Notes under the pieces: model-generated
What the model was told of the DNA's origin: nothing
Seen by the model: the letters and a program-made list of their open reading frames with translations, nothing else
The model's database searches: none
Shown: positions 24,419 through 32,567 of the stretch, piece after piece
Position numbering within the stretch: the stretch's first letter is position 1
Layout of the letters: the number at the start of each line of letters is the position of its first letter
Made by a program: the position numbers and the translations under genes
Assembly (NCBI GenBank): GCA_900546635.1
Contig: URDS01000020.1
Span: 1 to 32,631 of the forward strand
Origin: an uncultured Eubacteriales bacterium
GTDB lineage: Bacteria; Bacillota; Clostridia; Oscillospirales; CAG-272
Direction of reading: 5' to 3'
DNA length: 32,631 nucleotides

Positions 24419-24538
24419 GACCGTCGAGGAACCACGGTTTTTCGACGGCAGGGCGCGTATGGAACCCTTTTGGGGGCGTATTCGCGTCGTCGCGCCGCCC
24501 TCGCGCGGCGCTCACGCGCCCATAAGGCGTTATCAAGC
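24418..24538 (+). repeat. Dispersed structured repeat, copy B
   Basis: Starts TGACCGTCGAGGAACC / ACGGTTTTTCGACGG and continues GGGCGCGTAT. It ends GTCGTCGCGCCGC, CTCACGCGCCC, ATAAGGCGTTATCAAG. The end aligns with copy A (GTCGCGCCGC ... CGCGCC ... GTAAGGTGTTTCCAAG), but about 45-50 nt of the centre is missing or replaced. GGGCGCGT pairs with ACGCGCCC, and GCGCCGC with GCGGCGC, so pairing is kept where sequence has changed. Confidence 0.85.
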
Positions 24539-24767
24539 TTGACCGTACTTCATTTATATTTTATTTTTGCGTTTTTTATGGTTATGCTATTTTCTTTTCC
24601 GGCGGGCTATGAGGACAAAAGGCAGCCCGGCGCCCATCTTTTTTCTGTCCGCGCGCGGTTTTGACCGAAAAAATTCATACGGAACTGCGGATATGCCCCA
24701 TCCGAACCGTCTTTTTCTCTTCTTTTTTATGAATATTCTATAGACTTCAGCTTTTTTTGAAATAAGA

Positions 24768-24797
24768 TTGAAAAAACGCCCTATACTATGGTAGAAT
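24768..24797 (+). promoter_or_regulatory. Probable ppa promoter
   Basis: TTGAAA, 18-nt spacer, TAGAAT, 34 nt before the start codon. The flanks are AT-rich. Confidence 0.65.
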
Positions 24798-24831
24798 ATA
24801 TTGATTGGATTTTGGAAAGGCAGGGATCCGC

Positions 24832-25365
24832 ATGAGCAATATCTGGCACGATATGAATCCCAAGCGCATTACGCCGACCGATTTTGAATGCGTAATCGAA
24901 ATCACCAAGGGGTCAAAGAAAAAATATGAACTGGATAAGGAATGCGGACTGCTCCGTCTGGATCGTATTCTGTATACCTCGACGCATTATCCGGCAAACT
25001 ACGGATTTATTCCGCGCACCTACGGCGACGACAACGACCCGCTCGACGTGCTTGTGCTGTGCAGCGAATCCATCGAGCCGATGACGCTTGTCCGCTGCTA
25101 TCCGATCGGCGTGATCTCCATGATCGACAACGACCGCAACGATGAAAAAATCATTGCGATCCCGTTCAACGATCCGACCTATAATCAATACCGGAGCATC
25201 TCCGAACTTCCCGCGCACATATTCGATGAAATGCGCCATTTTTTCAGCGTTTACAAAGCGCTTGAAAACAAGGAAACCGCTGTCAACGAGGTCAGCGGCC
25301 CCGATGAAGCCATCCGCATTATTTCGGAAGCAATTTCCCGGTATATCGACGAATTTTGCAAATAA
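24832..25365 (+). CDS. ppa: Inorganic pyrophosphatase, family I
   Basis: Soluble Mg-dependent enzyme hydrolysing pyrophosphate and pulling biosynthetic reactions forward, including the PPi-releasing HisG and HisE steps. 177 residues. Motifs: EITKGSKKKYELDKECGLLRLDRIL, HYPANYGFIPRTYGDDNDPLDVLVLC (metal-binding acidic triplet signature DxDPxD), and MIDNDRNDEKIIAIP. ATG at 24832 fits the conserved N-terminus, with GGAAAGG upstream. hom follows after 41 nt; a small hairpin in the gap (25364-25381) is at most a weak terminator, so the two may be cotranscribed. Confidence 0.95.
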   Translation: MSNIWHDMNPKRITPTDFECVIEITKGSKKKYELDKECGLLRLDRILYTSTHYPANYGFIPRTYGDDNDPLDVLVLCSESIEPMTLVRCYPIGVISMIDNDRNDEKIIAIPFNDPTYNQYRSISELPAHIFDEMRHFFSVYKALENKETAVNEVSGPDEAIRIISEAISRYIDEFCK

Positions 25366-25406
25366 GCGCATCCGCGCTTTTAATTAACAAACATAAGGAC
25401 GAAAAA

Positions 25407-26591
25407 ATGACAAACATTGCGATACTCGGACTCGGTGTCGTCGGCATGGGCACCGCCGATCTTCTGGAAAAAAACAAAAACTTAATCTCCGGACGGCTCG
25501 GAGATGAAATTCACATTAAGTATATTCTCGATCTGCGCGATTTCCCGGATACCCCCTATGCAGACAGAATCGTGCATGACTTTGAGTGCATTCGCCGCGA
25601 TCCGGAAATCAAATTGGTCGCCGAAATGATGGGGGGCGCGCATCCCGCCTATGATTTCACTAAAGCCTGCCTCGAAGCCGGAAAGAGCGTTGTGACCTCA
25701 AATAAGGAAGTCGTGGCAACATTCGGCGCAGAACTGCTCGCCACGGCACGCAAATACGGCGTAACCTATGCCTTTGAAGCCAGTGTCGGCGGCGGCATAC
25801 CGATCATCCGACCGCTTTGCAAAGACTTTGTCTCAAATGAAATTTCGGCAATCAGCGGCATCCTCAACGGAACAACCAACTATATTCTGACCGAAATGCT
25901 CGAAAAGAGTAAGAGCTACGGCGACGCGCTGGCGGAAGCACAGGAAAAAGGCTTTGCCGAAAAAGATCCGACAGCCGATGTGGACGGCATTGACACCTGC
26001 CGTAAAATCTGCATCCTTACCGCAATGGCAACCGGCATTTTGCCGGATGCAAATCATGTAAAAACCGTGGGCATCCGAAACATCGACGAAAAAGACGTCA
26101 AACTGCTTGCACACACCGGCGCCTCCGTCAAGCTGCTCGGCCGCATGACAGTATCCGACGGCAAGCCCTGCTGCATTGTCGCCCCGTTCGCGGTATTTGC
26201 TCAAAATCCGCTTGCACACGTCAGCGGTGTGTTCAACGGAATTATCGTACACGGCGAAACACTCGGCGACACCATGTTTTACGGTCGGGGCGCGGGCGCC
26301 GAGCCGACGGCGAGCGCGGTATGCAATGATATTGTTTCCATCCTCCGGGACGGTGTGGACAGCTTTGCGCCGGTCTTTACGCCGGCCGATCAAAACAGCA
26401 TACACGCCTCCGAGGCTTTTTGCTGCCGCCGGTATATCCGAACGGACAACGATGTCTCGGAAGTCATTCGGCGCTTCGGTCCGGTTCAAATACTGGACGG
26501 CGCATTTATTACGGACCGCGCATTTTCAGAAAAAGAATTTGATGTTCTCACCGCGGACTTTGAACCAAAATCCACGCTCCGCGTATTCTGA
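25407..26591 (+). CDS. hom: Homoserine dehydrogenase
   Basis: Reduces aspartate semialdehyde to homoserine, the branch point for threonine and methionine; it supplies MetA. 394 residues. Motifs: Rossmann GLGVVGMGTADLL, SNKEVVA, EASVGGGIPIIRPL, GILNGTTNYILTEM, EKDPTADVDGIDTCRKICIL (catalytic Lys region) and AGAEPTASAVCNDI. The C-terminus is about 30-40 residues shorter than Hom proteins with a full ACT domain, so feedback may use another protein, perhaps the ACT-like one that follows. ATG at 25407 with ATAAGGAC upstream. A terminator follows at 26631. Confidence 0.95.
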   Translation: MTNIAILGLGVVGMGTADLLEKNKNLISGRLGDEIHIKYILDLRDFPDTPYADRIVHDFECIRRDPEIKLVAEMMGGAHPAYDFTKACLEAGKSVVTSNKEVVATFGAELLATARKYGVTYAFEASVGGGIPIIRPLCKDFVSNEISAISGILNGTTNYILTEMLEKSKSYGDALAEAQEKGFAEKDPTADVDGIDTCRKICILTAMATGILPDANHVKTVGIRNIDEKDVKLLAHTGASVKLLGRMTVSDGKPCCIVAPFAVFAQNPLAHVSGVFNGIIVHGETLGDTMFYGRGAGAEPTASAVCNDIVSILRDGVDSFAPVFTPADQNSIHASEAFCCRRYIRTDNDVSEVIRRFGPVQILDGAFITDRAFSEKEFDVLTADFEPKSTLRVF

Positions 26592-26630
26592 TAGTGGGCT
26601 GAAATACGGAGATCCTACCGCTCAATATGC

Positions 26631-26665
26631 GGGTCGGGCGCAAGTATGCCGCCCGACCCTTTTTT
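26631..26665 (+). terminator. Terminator after hom
   Basis: GGGTCGGGCG, 9-nt loop, CGCCCGACCC followed by six T. It stands between hom and the small ACT-like gene, so the latter needs read-through or its own promoter. Confidence 0.92.
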
Positions 26666-26697
26666 CTTCCGTTTGCCCGCAATACGGAGAATTGTTT

Positions 26698-27090
26698 ATG
26701 TATCTAACCGACATACGCGGATTTTCCTCAAAATCCGGCATCTGTTTATATCTTTTCACGCGCGCCGAGATGCCCTCCGTGCTCGGACGCATTTTAGAAG
26801 CAAACGGCCGCTTAGAAGCGCTTTCACTCGCCGGCGATTGTCTGATTGTGGGCACCGCCTGCGAACTGGAAGCCGAGCGAAAGCGAATATTTGCAAAAAT
26901 CACCGTACACGGCATGGGCATTCTCGGCGACAAGGGCATTTCCCGCCACTTCGCGCAGTTTTGCAGACTTTATTCGGTTAATCCGTTTCTGACCGCTTTT
27001 TCCGACATGGGAATTTCCTTTTTCGTGCCGGAAGCGGAACGGGTACGCATCTTAGACGCCCTCTGCGAATACTTTCCGATGTGGGCATAG
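26698..27090 (+). CDS. Small protein, possible ACT-like regulatory domain
   Basis: 130 residues, not firmly recognised. The N-terminal part (MYLTDIRGFSSKSGICLYLF, LGRILEANGRLEALSLAGDCLIVGTACE) and C-terminal part (VNPFLTAFSDMGISFFVPEAERVRILDALCEYF) have the beta-alpha-beta rhythm of ACT domains. The latter resembles the end of the ACT repeats in aspartokinases (alternating hydrophobics, ISFFV, then a helix). Placed after hom, it could bind an amino acid and regulate the threonine/methionine branch; this is inference. Start ATG with ACGGAGA upstream. Its last 121 nt overlap the AGCS gene on the other strand. Confidence 0.55.
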   Translation: MYLTDIRGFSSKSGICLYLFTRAEMPSVLGRILEANGRLEALSLAGDCLIVGTACELEAERKRIFAKITVHGMGILGDKGISRHFAQFCRLYSVNPFLTAFSDMGISFFVPEAERVRILDALCEYFPMWA

Positions 27091-28382
27091 AACCGTTTGT
27101 GCTCGTCAATCACTTTTTTTGAACATATCAGCACGGCGGCCGTGTTCAGAAGCATCATCACACAAAGCAAAAAGTCTGAAACCGTCCATACAGCCGCAGG
27201 CGCAGCGACAGCGCCGATAAACAGCGACAGACAATAAAAAATCAAATACGTCCTTTTTGCCGCGGCGGAATCCGTAAAATACGCAAGGCTCTGCACACCG
27301 TAGTATCCGAAAGAAACGATGGTCGCAAACGCAAACAGGAATACAAATACACTGAGGATTCCGCCCGCCGCCGCGCCGAAAAAACGCTCAAAAGCACGGG
27401 CGCAGATCAAAACGCCCCCGCCGCCGATTTTAGAGAGATCGCTGCCAAGCGTCAGCAAAATCACAAAGGCCGTCAACGTACACATTAAAATTGTATCGCA
27501 GAAAACCTCAAATATGCCGAACAGTCCCTGCCTTGCTGGGACTGTTTCTTTTGAGGAAACATGCGACATGGTAGCCGTGCCGCATCCCGCTTCGTTGGAA
27601 AACAGACCTTTTACGATTCCCTGCCGGAGCGCCGGGGAAAGCAAAAAACCAAGCAAACCAAAGGCGCCGGCCGCCGGGCGAAAAGCATCCCGCACGATCT
27701 GCGAAAACACAGAGGGGATACTTGCGGCGTTTGCCGATAGAATCAGCAGCGCCGCGAGACAATACCCCACGCTCATCACGGGAACGATATAGGCCGACAG
27801 CGAAAATACATTCACCCGGAAAAAGAACACCGCAGCCGCCAAAAGAGAAACCGCGATTCCCACCGCAACCGGCGGAATGGAAAAGCTCGATTGCGCCGCC
27901 TCCGAAATCGCACTGCTCTGAATCACGCCGCCCATCGCCGCGCTGTCAAAAATCAAAAGCGCGGCAAACAAAGCCGCCGCAACTTTTCCAAACGCTTCTT
28001 TTATATAATAAGGGGCGCCGCCGAAGAATCCCTTTTTCCCGGATTTGCGCGTCGCCATCGCAAGGATAATTTCAGCATATTTTAAAGCCATGGAAAACAG
28101 CGCGCCCACCCACATCCAAAAAACAGCGCCCGCACCGCCGTACAGGATTCCGAGAGCCACGCCCGAAATATTGCCCACGCCCACCGTGCCGCCGAGCGAA
28201 AGCAGCATCTGCCCCGCCCCGCTTTCCAGCGGCATGGCGCGCAATGTGCGCAGCGGGTGCCGGATATAAAACGCGCGGAAACGCAAAGTAAAGTACAGCC
28301 CCGCGCCGAGCAGGAGCAATGCGGCCGAAACCGACAAAATATATTGGTTGACCCATTCAAGTGCTAAAATCAATGCAGGCAC
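26970..28382 (-). CDS. Sodium:alanine/glycine symporter (AGCS family)
   Basis: Integral membrane amino-acid:Na+ symporter. 470 residues with about 10-11 hydrophobic helices. The AGCS core GGTVGVGNISGVALGILYGGAGAVFWMWV, KYAEIILA, GGAPYYIKE, LFSNEAGCGTATMSHV and FGYYGVQSLAYF all fit the family. The starting codon is GTG at 28382, with a weak GGGGGTGAT upstream; no ATG fits. The last ~40 residues (from about GKYSQRASKMRTRS) are antisense to the 3' end of the small plus-strand gene and look like non-conserved read-on past the usual C-terminus. Substrate could be alanine, glycine or another small neutral amino acid. Confidence 0.92.
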   Translation of the reverse strand: MPALILALEWVNQYILSVSAALLLLGAGLYFTLRFRAFYIRHPLRTLRAMPLESGAGQMLLSLGGTVGVGNISGVALGILYGGAGAVFWMWVGALFSMALKYAEIILAMATRKSGKKGFFGGAPYYIKEAFGKVAAALFAALLIFDSAAMGGVIQSSAISEAAQSSFSIPPVAVGIAVSLLAAAVFFFRVNVFSLSAYIVPVMSVGYCLAALLILSANAASIPSVFSQIVRDAFRPAAGAFGLLGFLLSPALRQGIVKGLFSNEAGCGTATMSHVSSKETVPARQGLFGIFEVFCDTILMCTLTAFVILLTLGSDLSKIGGGGVLICARAFERFFGAAAGGILSVFVFLFAFATIVSFGYYGVQSLAYFTDSAAAKRTYLIFYCLSLFIGAVAAPAAVWTVSDFLLCVMMLLNTAAVLICSKKVIDEHKRFYAHIGKYSQRASKMRTRSASGTKKEIPMSEKAVRNGLTE

Positions 28383-28510
28383 CGCACATCACCCCCAAAA
28401 GAATATATTCAAAAAAAACACTGCAAATAACCGGTATGCGCGCTGTTTTTCCTAAGATTTACCGCTTTTGTGAAGATTTTGCGAAATTTTAAAATTTTTC
28501 AAAAAAGGTC

Positions 28511-28538
28511 TTGATTTTTATAATTTATATGATACAAT
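28511..28538 (+). promoter_or_regulatory. groESL promoter
   Basis: TTGATT, 16-nt AT-rich spacer, TACAAT. The CIRCE operator starts 4 nt downstream, over the likely transcription start, the standard arrangement for HrcA repression. Confidence 0.8.
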
Positions 28539-28542
28539 ATAC

Positions 28543-28579
28543 CATAGTTAGCACTCAGGCGTTTCGAGTGCTAACTATG
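28543..28579 (+). promoter_or_regulatory. CIRCE operator (HrcA-binding), extended
   Basis: Exact consensus TTAGCACTC-N9-GAGTGCTAA at 28548-28574. The repeat extends a further 6 bp each way: CCATAGTTAGCACTC and GAGTGCTAACTATGG give a 15-bp perfect stem around AGGCGTTTC. It places groESL under HrcA heat-shock control; hrcA is not in the window. Confidence 0.97.
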
Positions 28580-28623
28580 GATTCTAAAATTTGCCCTTGC
28601 GGGCTTCATTATGGAGGTATATC

Positions 28624-28908
28624 ATGACATTGAAACCGCTTTCAGACCGCGTAGTCGTGAAAATGGTTGAACTTGAAGAAACGACAAAGAGCGGTATTAT
28701 CCTTCCCGGCACGGCTAAAGAGAAGCCGCAGGTTGCCGAAGTTGTTGCAGTCGGCCCCGGCGGAACCGTGGACGGACACCCGGTAACCATGACCGTAAAG
28801 GTCGGCGACAAAGTAATCACCAGCAAATATTCGGGAACCGAAATCAAGCTGGGAAATGACGAGTATGTGATCGTTCGCCAAAACGACATTCTCGCTACGA
28901 TTGAATAA
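28624..28908 (+). CDS. groES: Co-chaperonin GroES
   Basis: Heptameric lid of the GroEL chamber. 94 residues. N-terminus MTLKPLSDRVVVKMV; mobile loop ETTKSGIILPGTAKEKPQ; PGGTVDG; and C-terminal YVIVRQNDILATIE. ATG at 28624 has ATGGAGG upstream. groEL starts 15 nt after its stop. Controlled by CIRCE. Confidence 0.97.
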   Translation: MTLKPLSDRVVVKMVELEETTKSGIILPGTAKEKPQVAEVVAVGPGGTVDGHPVTMTVKVGDKVITSKYSGTEIKLGNDEYVIVRQNDILATIE

Positions 28909-28923
28909 GGGAGGCTGAAGAAT

Positions 28924-30552
28924 ATGGCAAAGGATATTTTTTACGGTATAGAAGCAAGAGACGCGCTGGTACGCGGCGTTGACAAACTGGCCGACACGGT
29001 CAAAATTACGCTCGGACCGAAGGGACGAAACGTCGTACTGGACAAGAAATACGGCGCGCCCCTGATTACCAACGACGGCGTAACCATTGCAAAAGAAATC
29101 GAACTTGAGAACGCCTCCGAAAACATCGGCGCACAGCTTGTCAAAGAGGTAGCCTCCAAGACAAACGACGCGGCAGGCGACGGCACGACGACCGCAACGC
29201 TGCTCGCACAGGCGATGATTCACGAGGGCATGAAAAACGTCACGGCCGGCGCAAACCCGATGATTCTCCGCAAAGGCATGGCCAAGGCGGTTGACGCCGC
29301 AGTTGAGCGCCTGGTAGCAAACGCAAAGAAAGTAAACGGCTCCGCCGACATCGCAAGAGTCGGCACGGTCTCCTCCGGCGACGAAGTGATCGGAAACCTG
29401 ATCGCGGACGCAATGGAAAAGGTCACCGCAGACGGCGTGATTACCGTTGAAGAATCCAAATCTGCCGAAACATACTGTGAAGTTGTCGAGGGTATGCAGT
29501 TTGACCGCGGTTATCTTTCTCCCTACATGGCAACCGATTCGGACAAGATGGAAGCGGTTCTGGACGACGCCTACATTCTGATTACCGATAAAAAGATCTC
29601 CAATATTCAGGACATTCTCCCGATGCTTGAGCAGATCGTACAAGCCGGCAAAAAGCTGCTGATTATCGCGGAGGACGTAGAAGGCGAAGCGCTCACCACG
29701 CTGGTACTGAACCGTCTGCGCGGCACATTTACCTGCGTTGCAGTCAAGGCGCCGGGCTTTGGCGACAGACGCAAAGAGATGCTCCAGGATATTGCTGTTC
29801 TGACCGGCGGCGAAGTCATTACCTCCGACCTCGGTCTGGAACTGAAAGACGCGACCGTTGCCCAGCTTGGCCGCGCAAGACAGATCAAAGTCAATAAAGA
29901 AAAAACCATCATCGTGGACGGCGCCGGCGAAAAAGAGGCCATTCAGGCCAGAATCGCGCAGATTCGCACCGAGCATGCCGCATCCACTTCCGAGTTTGAC
30001 AAAGAAAAACTCAGTGAGCGTCTTGCAAAACTTGCAGGCGGCGTAGCGGTCATCAAAGTGGGCGCGGCCACCGAAGTTGAAATGAAAGAAAAGAAGCTCC
30101 GCATCGAGGACGCGCTCAACGCAACCAAGGCTGCCGTTGAGGAAGGCATTGTTCCGGGCGGCGGCACCGCATATCTGAACGTCATCCCCGCTGTAGAAAA
30201 ACTTTGTGGCAGCGCTGAGGGCGACGAACTTGTCGGCATCAAACTCGTACTGAAGTCGCTTGAAGCTCCCCTCTATCAGATCGCGGAAAACGCGGGACAT
30301 GACGGCGCTGTCGTCGTAGATAAGGTTAAAAACAGCGGCAAAGACGGCTACGGCTTCGACGCGTACAACGAAGCGTACGTAGACATGATGGAAAAAGGCA
30401 TCGTTGACCCGACCAAGGTTACGAGAAGCGCGCTGCAGAACGCAGCTTCCATCGCCTCCACCGTTCTGACAACCGAAGCGGTTGTTGCAAATCAGCCTGA
30501 ACCGGAACCGGCGGCTCCTGCGGCCGGCGGCGGAATGGGCGGTATGTATTAA
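28924..30552 (+). CDS. groEL: Chaperonin GroEL
   Basis: ATP-driven folding chamber. 542 residues, full length. Features: AKDIFYGIEARDALVRGVD, nucleotide-binding TLGPKGRNVVLDK and AAGDGTTTATLLAQAM, VKAPGFGDRRKEMLQDIAVLTGG, GGVAVIKVGAATEVEMKEKK, EGIVPGGGTAYL and the hydrophobic tail GGGMGGMY. GAGGCTGAAG precedes the ATG. No second copy in the window. Followed by nested hairpins at 30605-30748. Confidence 0.98.
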   Translation: MAKDIFYGIEARDALVRGVDKLADTVKITLGPKGRNVVLDKKYGAPLITNDGVTIAKEIELENASENIGAQLVKEVASKTNDAAGDGTTTATLLAQAMIHEGMKNVTAGANPMILRKGMAKAVDAAVERLVANAKKVNGSADIARVGTVSSGDEVIGNLIADAMEKVTADGVITVEESKSAETYCEVVEGMQFDRGYLSPYMATDSDKMEAVLDDAYILITDKKISNIQDILPMLEQIVQAGKKLLIIAEDVEGEALTTLVLNRLRGTFTCVAVKAPGFGDRRKEMLQDIAVLTGGEVITSDLGLELKDATVAQLGRARQIKVNKEKTIIVDGAGEKEAIQARIAQIRTEHAASTSEFDKEKLSERLAKLAGGVAVIKVGAATEVEMKEKKLRIEDALNATKAAVEEGIVPGGGTAYLNVIPAVEKLCGSAEGDELVGIKLVLKSLEAPLYQIAENAGHDGAVVVDKVKNSGKDGYGFDAYNEAYVDMMEKGIVDPTKVTRSALQNAASIASTVLTTEAVVANQPEPEPAAPAAGGGMGGMY

Positions 30553-30655
30553 TCCGGGCAACCAAACGATATACAAAAAGGGCTGTTAAAAAGTCCCGGA
30601 ATAAAGGGGCTGCCGCAAACAGATTTTTTCTGAAAAGTCCTGTATAAGTTAAACA

Positions 30656-30697
30656 AAAATCTCTCTCATCCGCATGGAATGAGAGAGATTTTTTTCT
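30656..30697. terminator. Bidirectional terminator between groEL and the sigma-factor gene
   Basis: AAATCTCTCTCAT, loop CCGCATGGA, ATGAGAGAGATTTTTTT. A-tract on one side and T-tract on the other serve both convergent genes. Confidence 0.92.
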
Positions 30698-30699
30698 TA

Positions 30700-30748
30700 C
30701 TGCCGCACAAGTTGTTCACAAATTGTTGATGCTATGCGGCAGCCTCTT
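30700..30748 (+). terminator. Second groEL-side hairpin, nested with an upstream half-copy
   Basis: CTGCCGCA and TGCGGCAG with a 27-nt loop, followed by CCTCTTTT. The same right arm can also pair with AGGGGCTGCCGCA at 30605-30617, enclosing the 30656 terminator. This looks like a terminator duplicated or invaded by another. Confidence 0.5.
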
Positions 30749-30757
30749 TTGCATGAT

Positions 30758-32335
30758 TCAATTTGCTTTAACACCGAACACGCAAATTGGAGTTTTCACA
30801 GTTGGAACGATTAACTTCTTATCAGCAACCAATTCTTCTATCAGGATGGCGGCAACATCAAGGCGGTGATGTATCTTTGCTATGTCACCACACTGGTTTT
30901 TCACAGACTCCGGCACAAAGTCAACAAGTGTGTGTTCTGCCATATCCGATATTCTTATCATCAAATCAGCCACCACATCTGCAATCGGCTTCAGAATCCT
31001 GCAAACATCTTGATATGACTGTTGATTGAACACTGCAAAGTTTGCTTTCATAACCCCGTCCACACATGAAACAAACCCGCTGTCAATCAGTTCCGGGATC
31101 GTATCATTCAATTCGTTTGGTTTTTCTTCAAGGATCGCGGAACACATTGCCTCGATTTTCATATCGAACTTATCATGAACAAAATGTTGGCATGCGTCGA
31201 TAACCGAGTAGTTTTCAGCAGAAAACCATGCGGTTTCAGATTTGTTCCATACCTCCATACATACACCGCCGAAATGATGCGCAGTGTAATCGTTGTCATG
31301 CCCGAACAAAAATCCGTAAGAGCCGAGCGGAAGCTTCGGAGGCTTACCTATCGGTGATTTTGCCTTAGCAATCTCATAACCGCAAAGCATGGCAATATTT
31401 AATGCAGTCCACATCAGGCGATTATCATCGTAAGAATTCCCCGAAAAGTTTACAGCGCGTATCTGCGGCAGAAGAATTTGCACCTCGTTAAAAACCTTTT
31501 TTGCAACAGGCGGATAATGATCGACAACCTTTGCGGCAAAGTATTTTTCATATGCCTCTGTTAATATAACGAGGTTTGTGCGGTATTTGCCGGCAGTTTT
31601 TTTAAGCGCACCGGCAGCTTCGAGGGTGTCGATTTCTTCTTCGAGATACGGCATCGAAACACCCAGTTCTATTGAGAGTTCTTCCGCACTCATTGGCATA
31701 TCATATGCAGCAAGCATGATTGAACCGGGCAACTTGCGATTAAACAGATTGCCGTAATAATTTCTGTCTCCCCAGAAGTTAATTCTGAATGTGCCGGGGT
31801 TATAACTTTTCTCTCCTAATTTTCTCGTCATACCTATTCCCTCCTTCAATAATTTTCGGGTCTTGAACAGATGGTACTTTACCATATCCATACTGATGTT
31901 CTGTTCATCTGCAATTTCGGAGCAGCTTTTATTGTGGATGTAGTACGAAACACAGACTTCACGGTGTGTCTTTGACAGTAAGGACAGTTCGCATCTTAAA
32001 AGATACAGGCTTTCGTTTTTCGCTTCTTTTTCTACGTATTCTTCTTCCGGAGAAACGGATAAATAGTTCAAATCATCATTGGCCGGAAGTGGTTCCAACA
32101 TTTTTGTAAGTTCCTTACGCTTAATAAACTTACGAAAGGTGTTTTCGGCGATTTTCCATGCGAATGCCCAAAAAGAGGTGTTTGATTTCAACCTTTTTGC
32201 AGACGATATGATTTCATACACGATTTCGGATGTCAGCTCGTCCACATCGTCTTTATTATACAGCCTGCCAAAAGCATACCCGTATATCTGCGTCAGATTT
32301 TGAGAAACAAGGTCAGATACTTGTGTTTCATCCAT
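30758..32335 (-). CDS. Sigma-70-family (ECF-like) sigma factor with large C-terminal extension
   Basis: 525 residues, about three times an ordinary ECF sigma factor. Residues ~5-75 are a sigma-2-like region (YNKDDVDELTSEIVYEII, SFWAFAWKIAENTFRKFIKRKE). Residues ~110-168 are sigma-4 (LSLLSKTHREVCVSYYIHNKSCSEIADEQ, then ISMDMVKYHLFKTRKLLKEGI). Residues ~200-270 contain a second, winged-helix-like segment (MPMSAEELSIELGVSMPYLEEEIDTLEAAGALKK). The remaining ~250 residues are unrecognised and soluble; they may bind a ligand or act as a built-in anti-sigma. No anti-sigma or target genes are next to it. AAAGGAGCG precedes ATG. By eye it is clearly more AT-rich than groEL and the his genes, suggesting recent gain. 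Confidence 0.85.
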   Translation of the reverse strand: MDETQVSDLVSQNLTQIYGYAFGRLYNKDDVDELTSEIVYEIISSAKRLKSNTSFWAFAWKIAENTFRKFIKRKELTKMLEPLPANDDLNYLSVSPEEEYVEKEAKNESLYLLRCELSLLSKTHREVCVSYYIHNKSCSEIADEQNISMDMVKYHLFKTRKLLKEGIGMTRKLGEKSYNPGTFRINFWGDRNYYGNLFNRKLPGSIMLAAYDMPMSAEELSIELGVSMPYLEEEIDTLEAAGALKKTAGKYRTNLVILTEAYEKYFAAKVVDHYPPVAKKVFNEVQILLPQIRAVNFSGNSYDDNRLMWTALNIAMLCGYEIAKAKSPIGKPPKLPLGSYGFLFGHDNDYTAHHFGGVCMEVWNKSETAWFSAENYSVIDACQHFVHDKFDMKIEAMCSAILEEKPNELNDTIPELIDSGFVSCVDGVMKANFAVFNQQSYQDVCRILKPIADVVADLMIRISDMAEHTLVDFVPESVKNQCGDIAKIHHRLDVAAILIEELVADKKLIVPTVKTPICVFGVKAN

Positions 32336-32465
32336 AATGCCTCGCTCCTTTCTTGCGTTTTGAAAGCTTTCATCTATATAGTACCGGCATCGGTTGTTTG
32401 GTTAATAGAAGTTCATATTATTCTATCATTTTTTTCGTTCGTACAAACTTGCTTGAAAATATCAT

Positions 32466-32487
32466 AAAAAAGTGATTTCACTTTTTT
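32466..32487. terminator. Short bidirectional hairpin upstream of the sigma-factor gene
   Basis: AAAAAAGTG-ATTT-CACTTTTTT, perfect 9-bp stem with A/T tracts on both sides. It can terminate transcripts in either direction, isolating the sigma gene. Confidence 0.6.
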
Positions 32488-32536
32488 CAAAGACGATACG
32501 ATAAACTGCGGATTTCGTCTGTTGCCGCCCGCAAAA

Positions 32537-32567
32537 AAGTGAGGGGCTGATTTTCAACCTCTCACTT
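32537..32567 (-). terminator. Hairpin preceding repeat copy C
   Basis: AAGTGAGG ... CCTCTCACTT with a ~13-nt loop. On the minus strand it is followed by TTTTTT, so it would terminate transcripts coming from the repeat toward the sigma gene. Confidence 0.65.

Larger units (their letters stand above)
24201..24831. other. Long intergenic region between hisR and ppa
   Basis: It holds no convincing gene. From left to right: an AT-rich stretch; a small hairpin GATGTT-AAGAAA-AACATC (about 24244-24261); an imperfect hairpin of GGGCGGCAAA with TTTGCCCGC (about 24338-24368); the hairpin 24390-24418 and repeat copy B; a further imperfect hairpin CGGGCT...AGCCCG (about 24603-24630); and the ppa promoter. 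Short open frames across repeat B are not shared with copy A. Confidence 0.7.

Noticed and set aside
24291..24664. Small open frames across repeat copy B
   Set aside because: No Shine-Dalgarno, no homology, and they cross a terminator hairpin; best explained as non-coding.
28642..30576. 644-codon open frame antisense to groEL
   Set aside because: GroEL is certain on the plus strand; the antisense frame has no recognisable domain or RBS.
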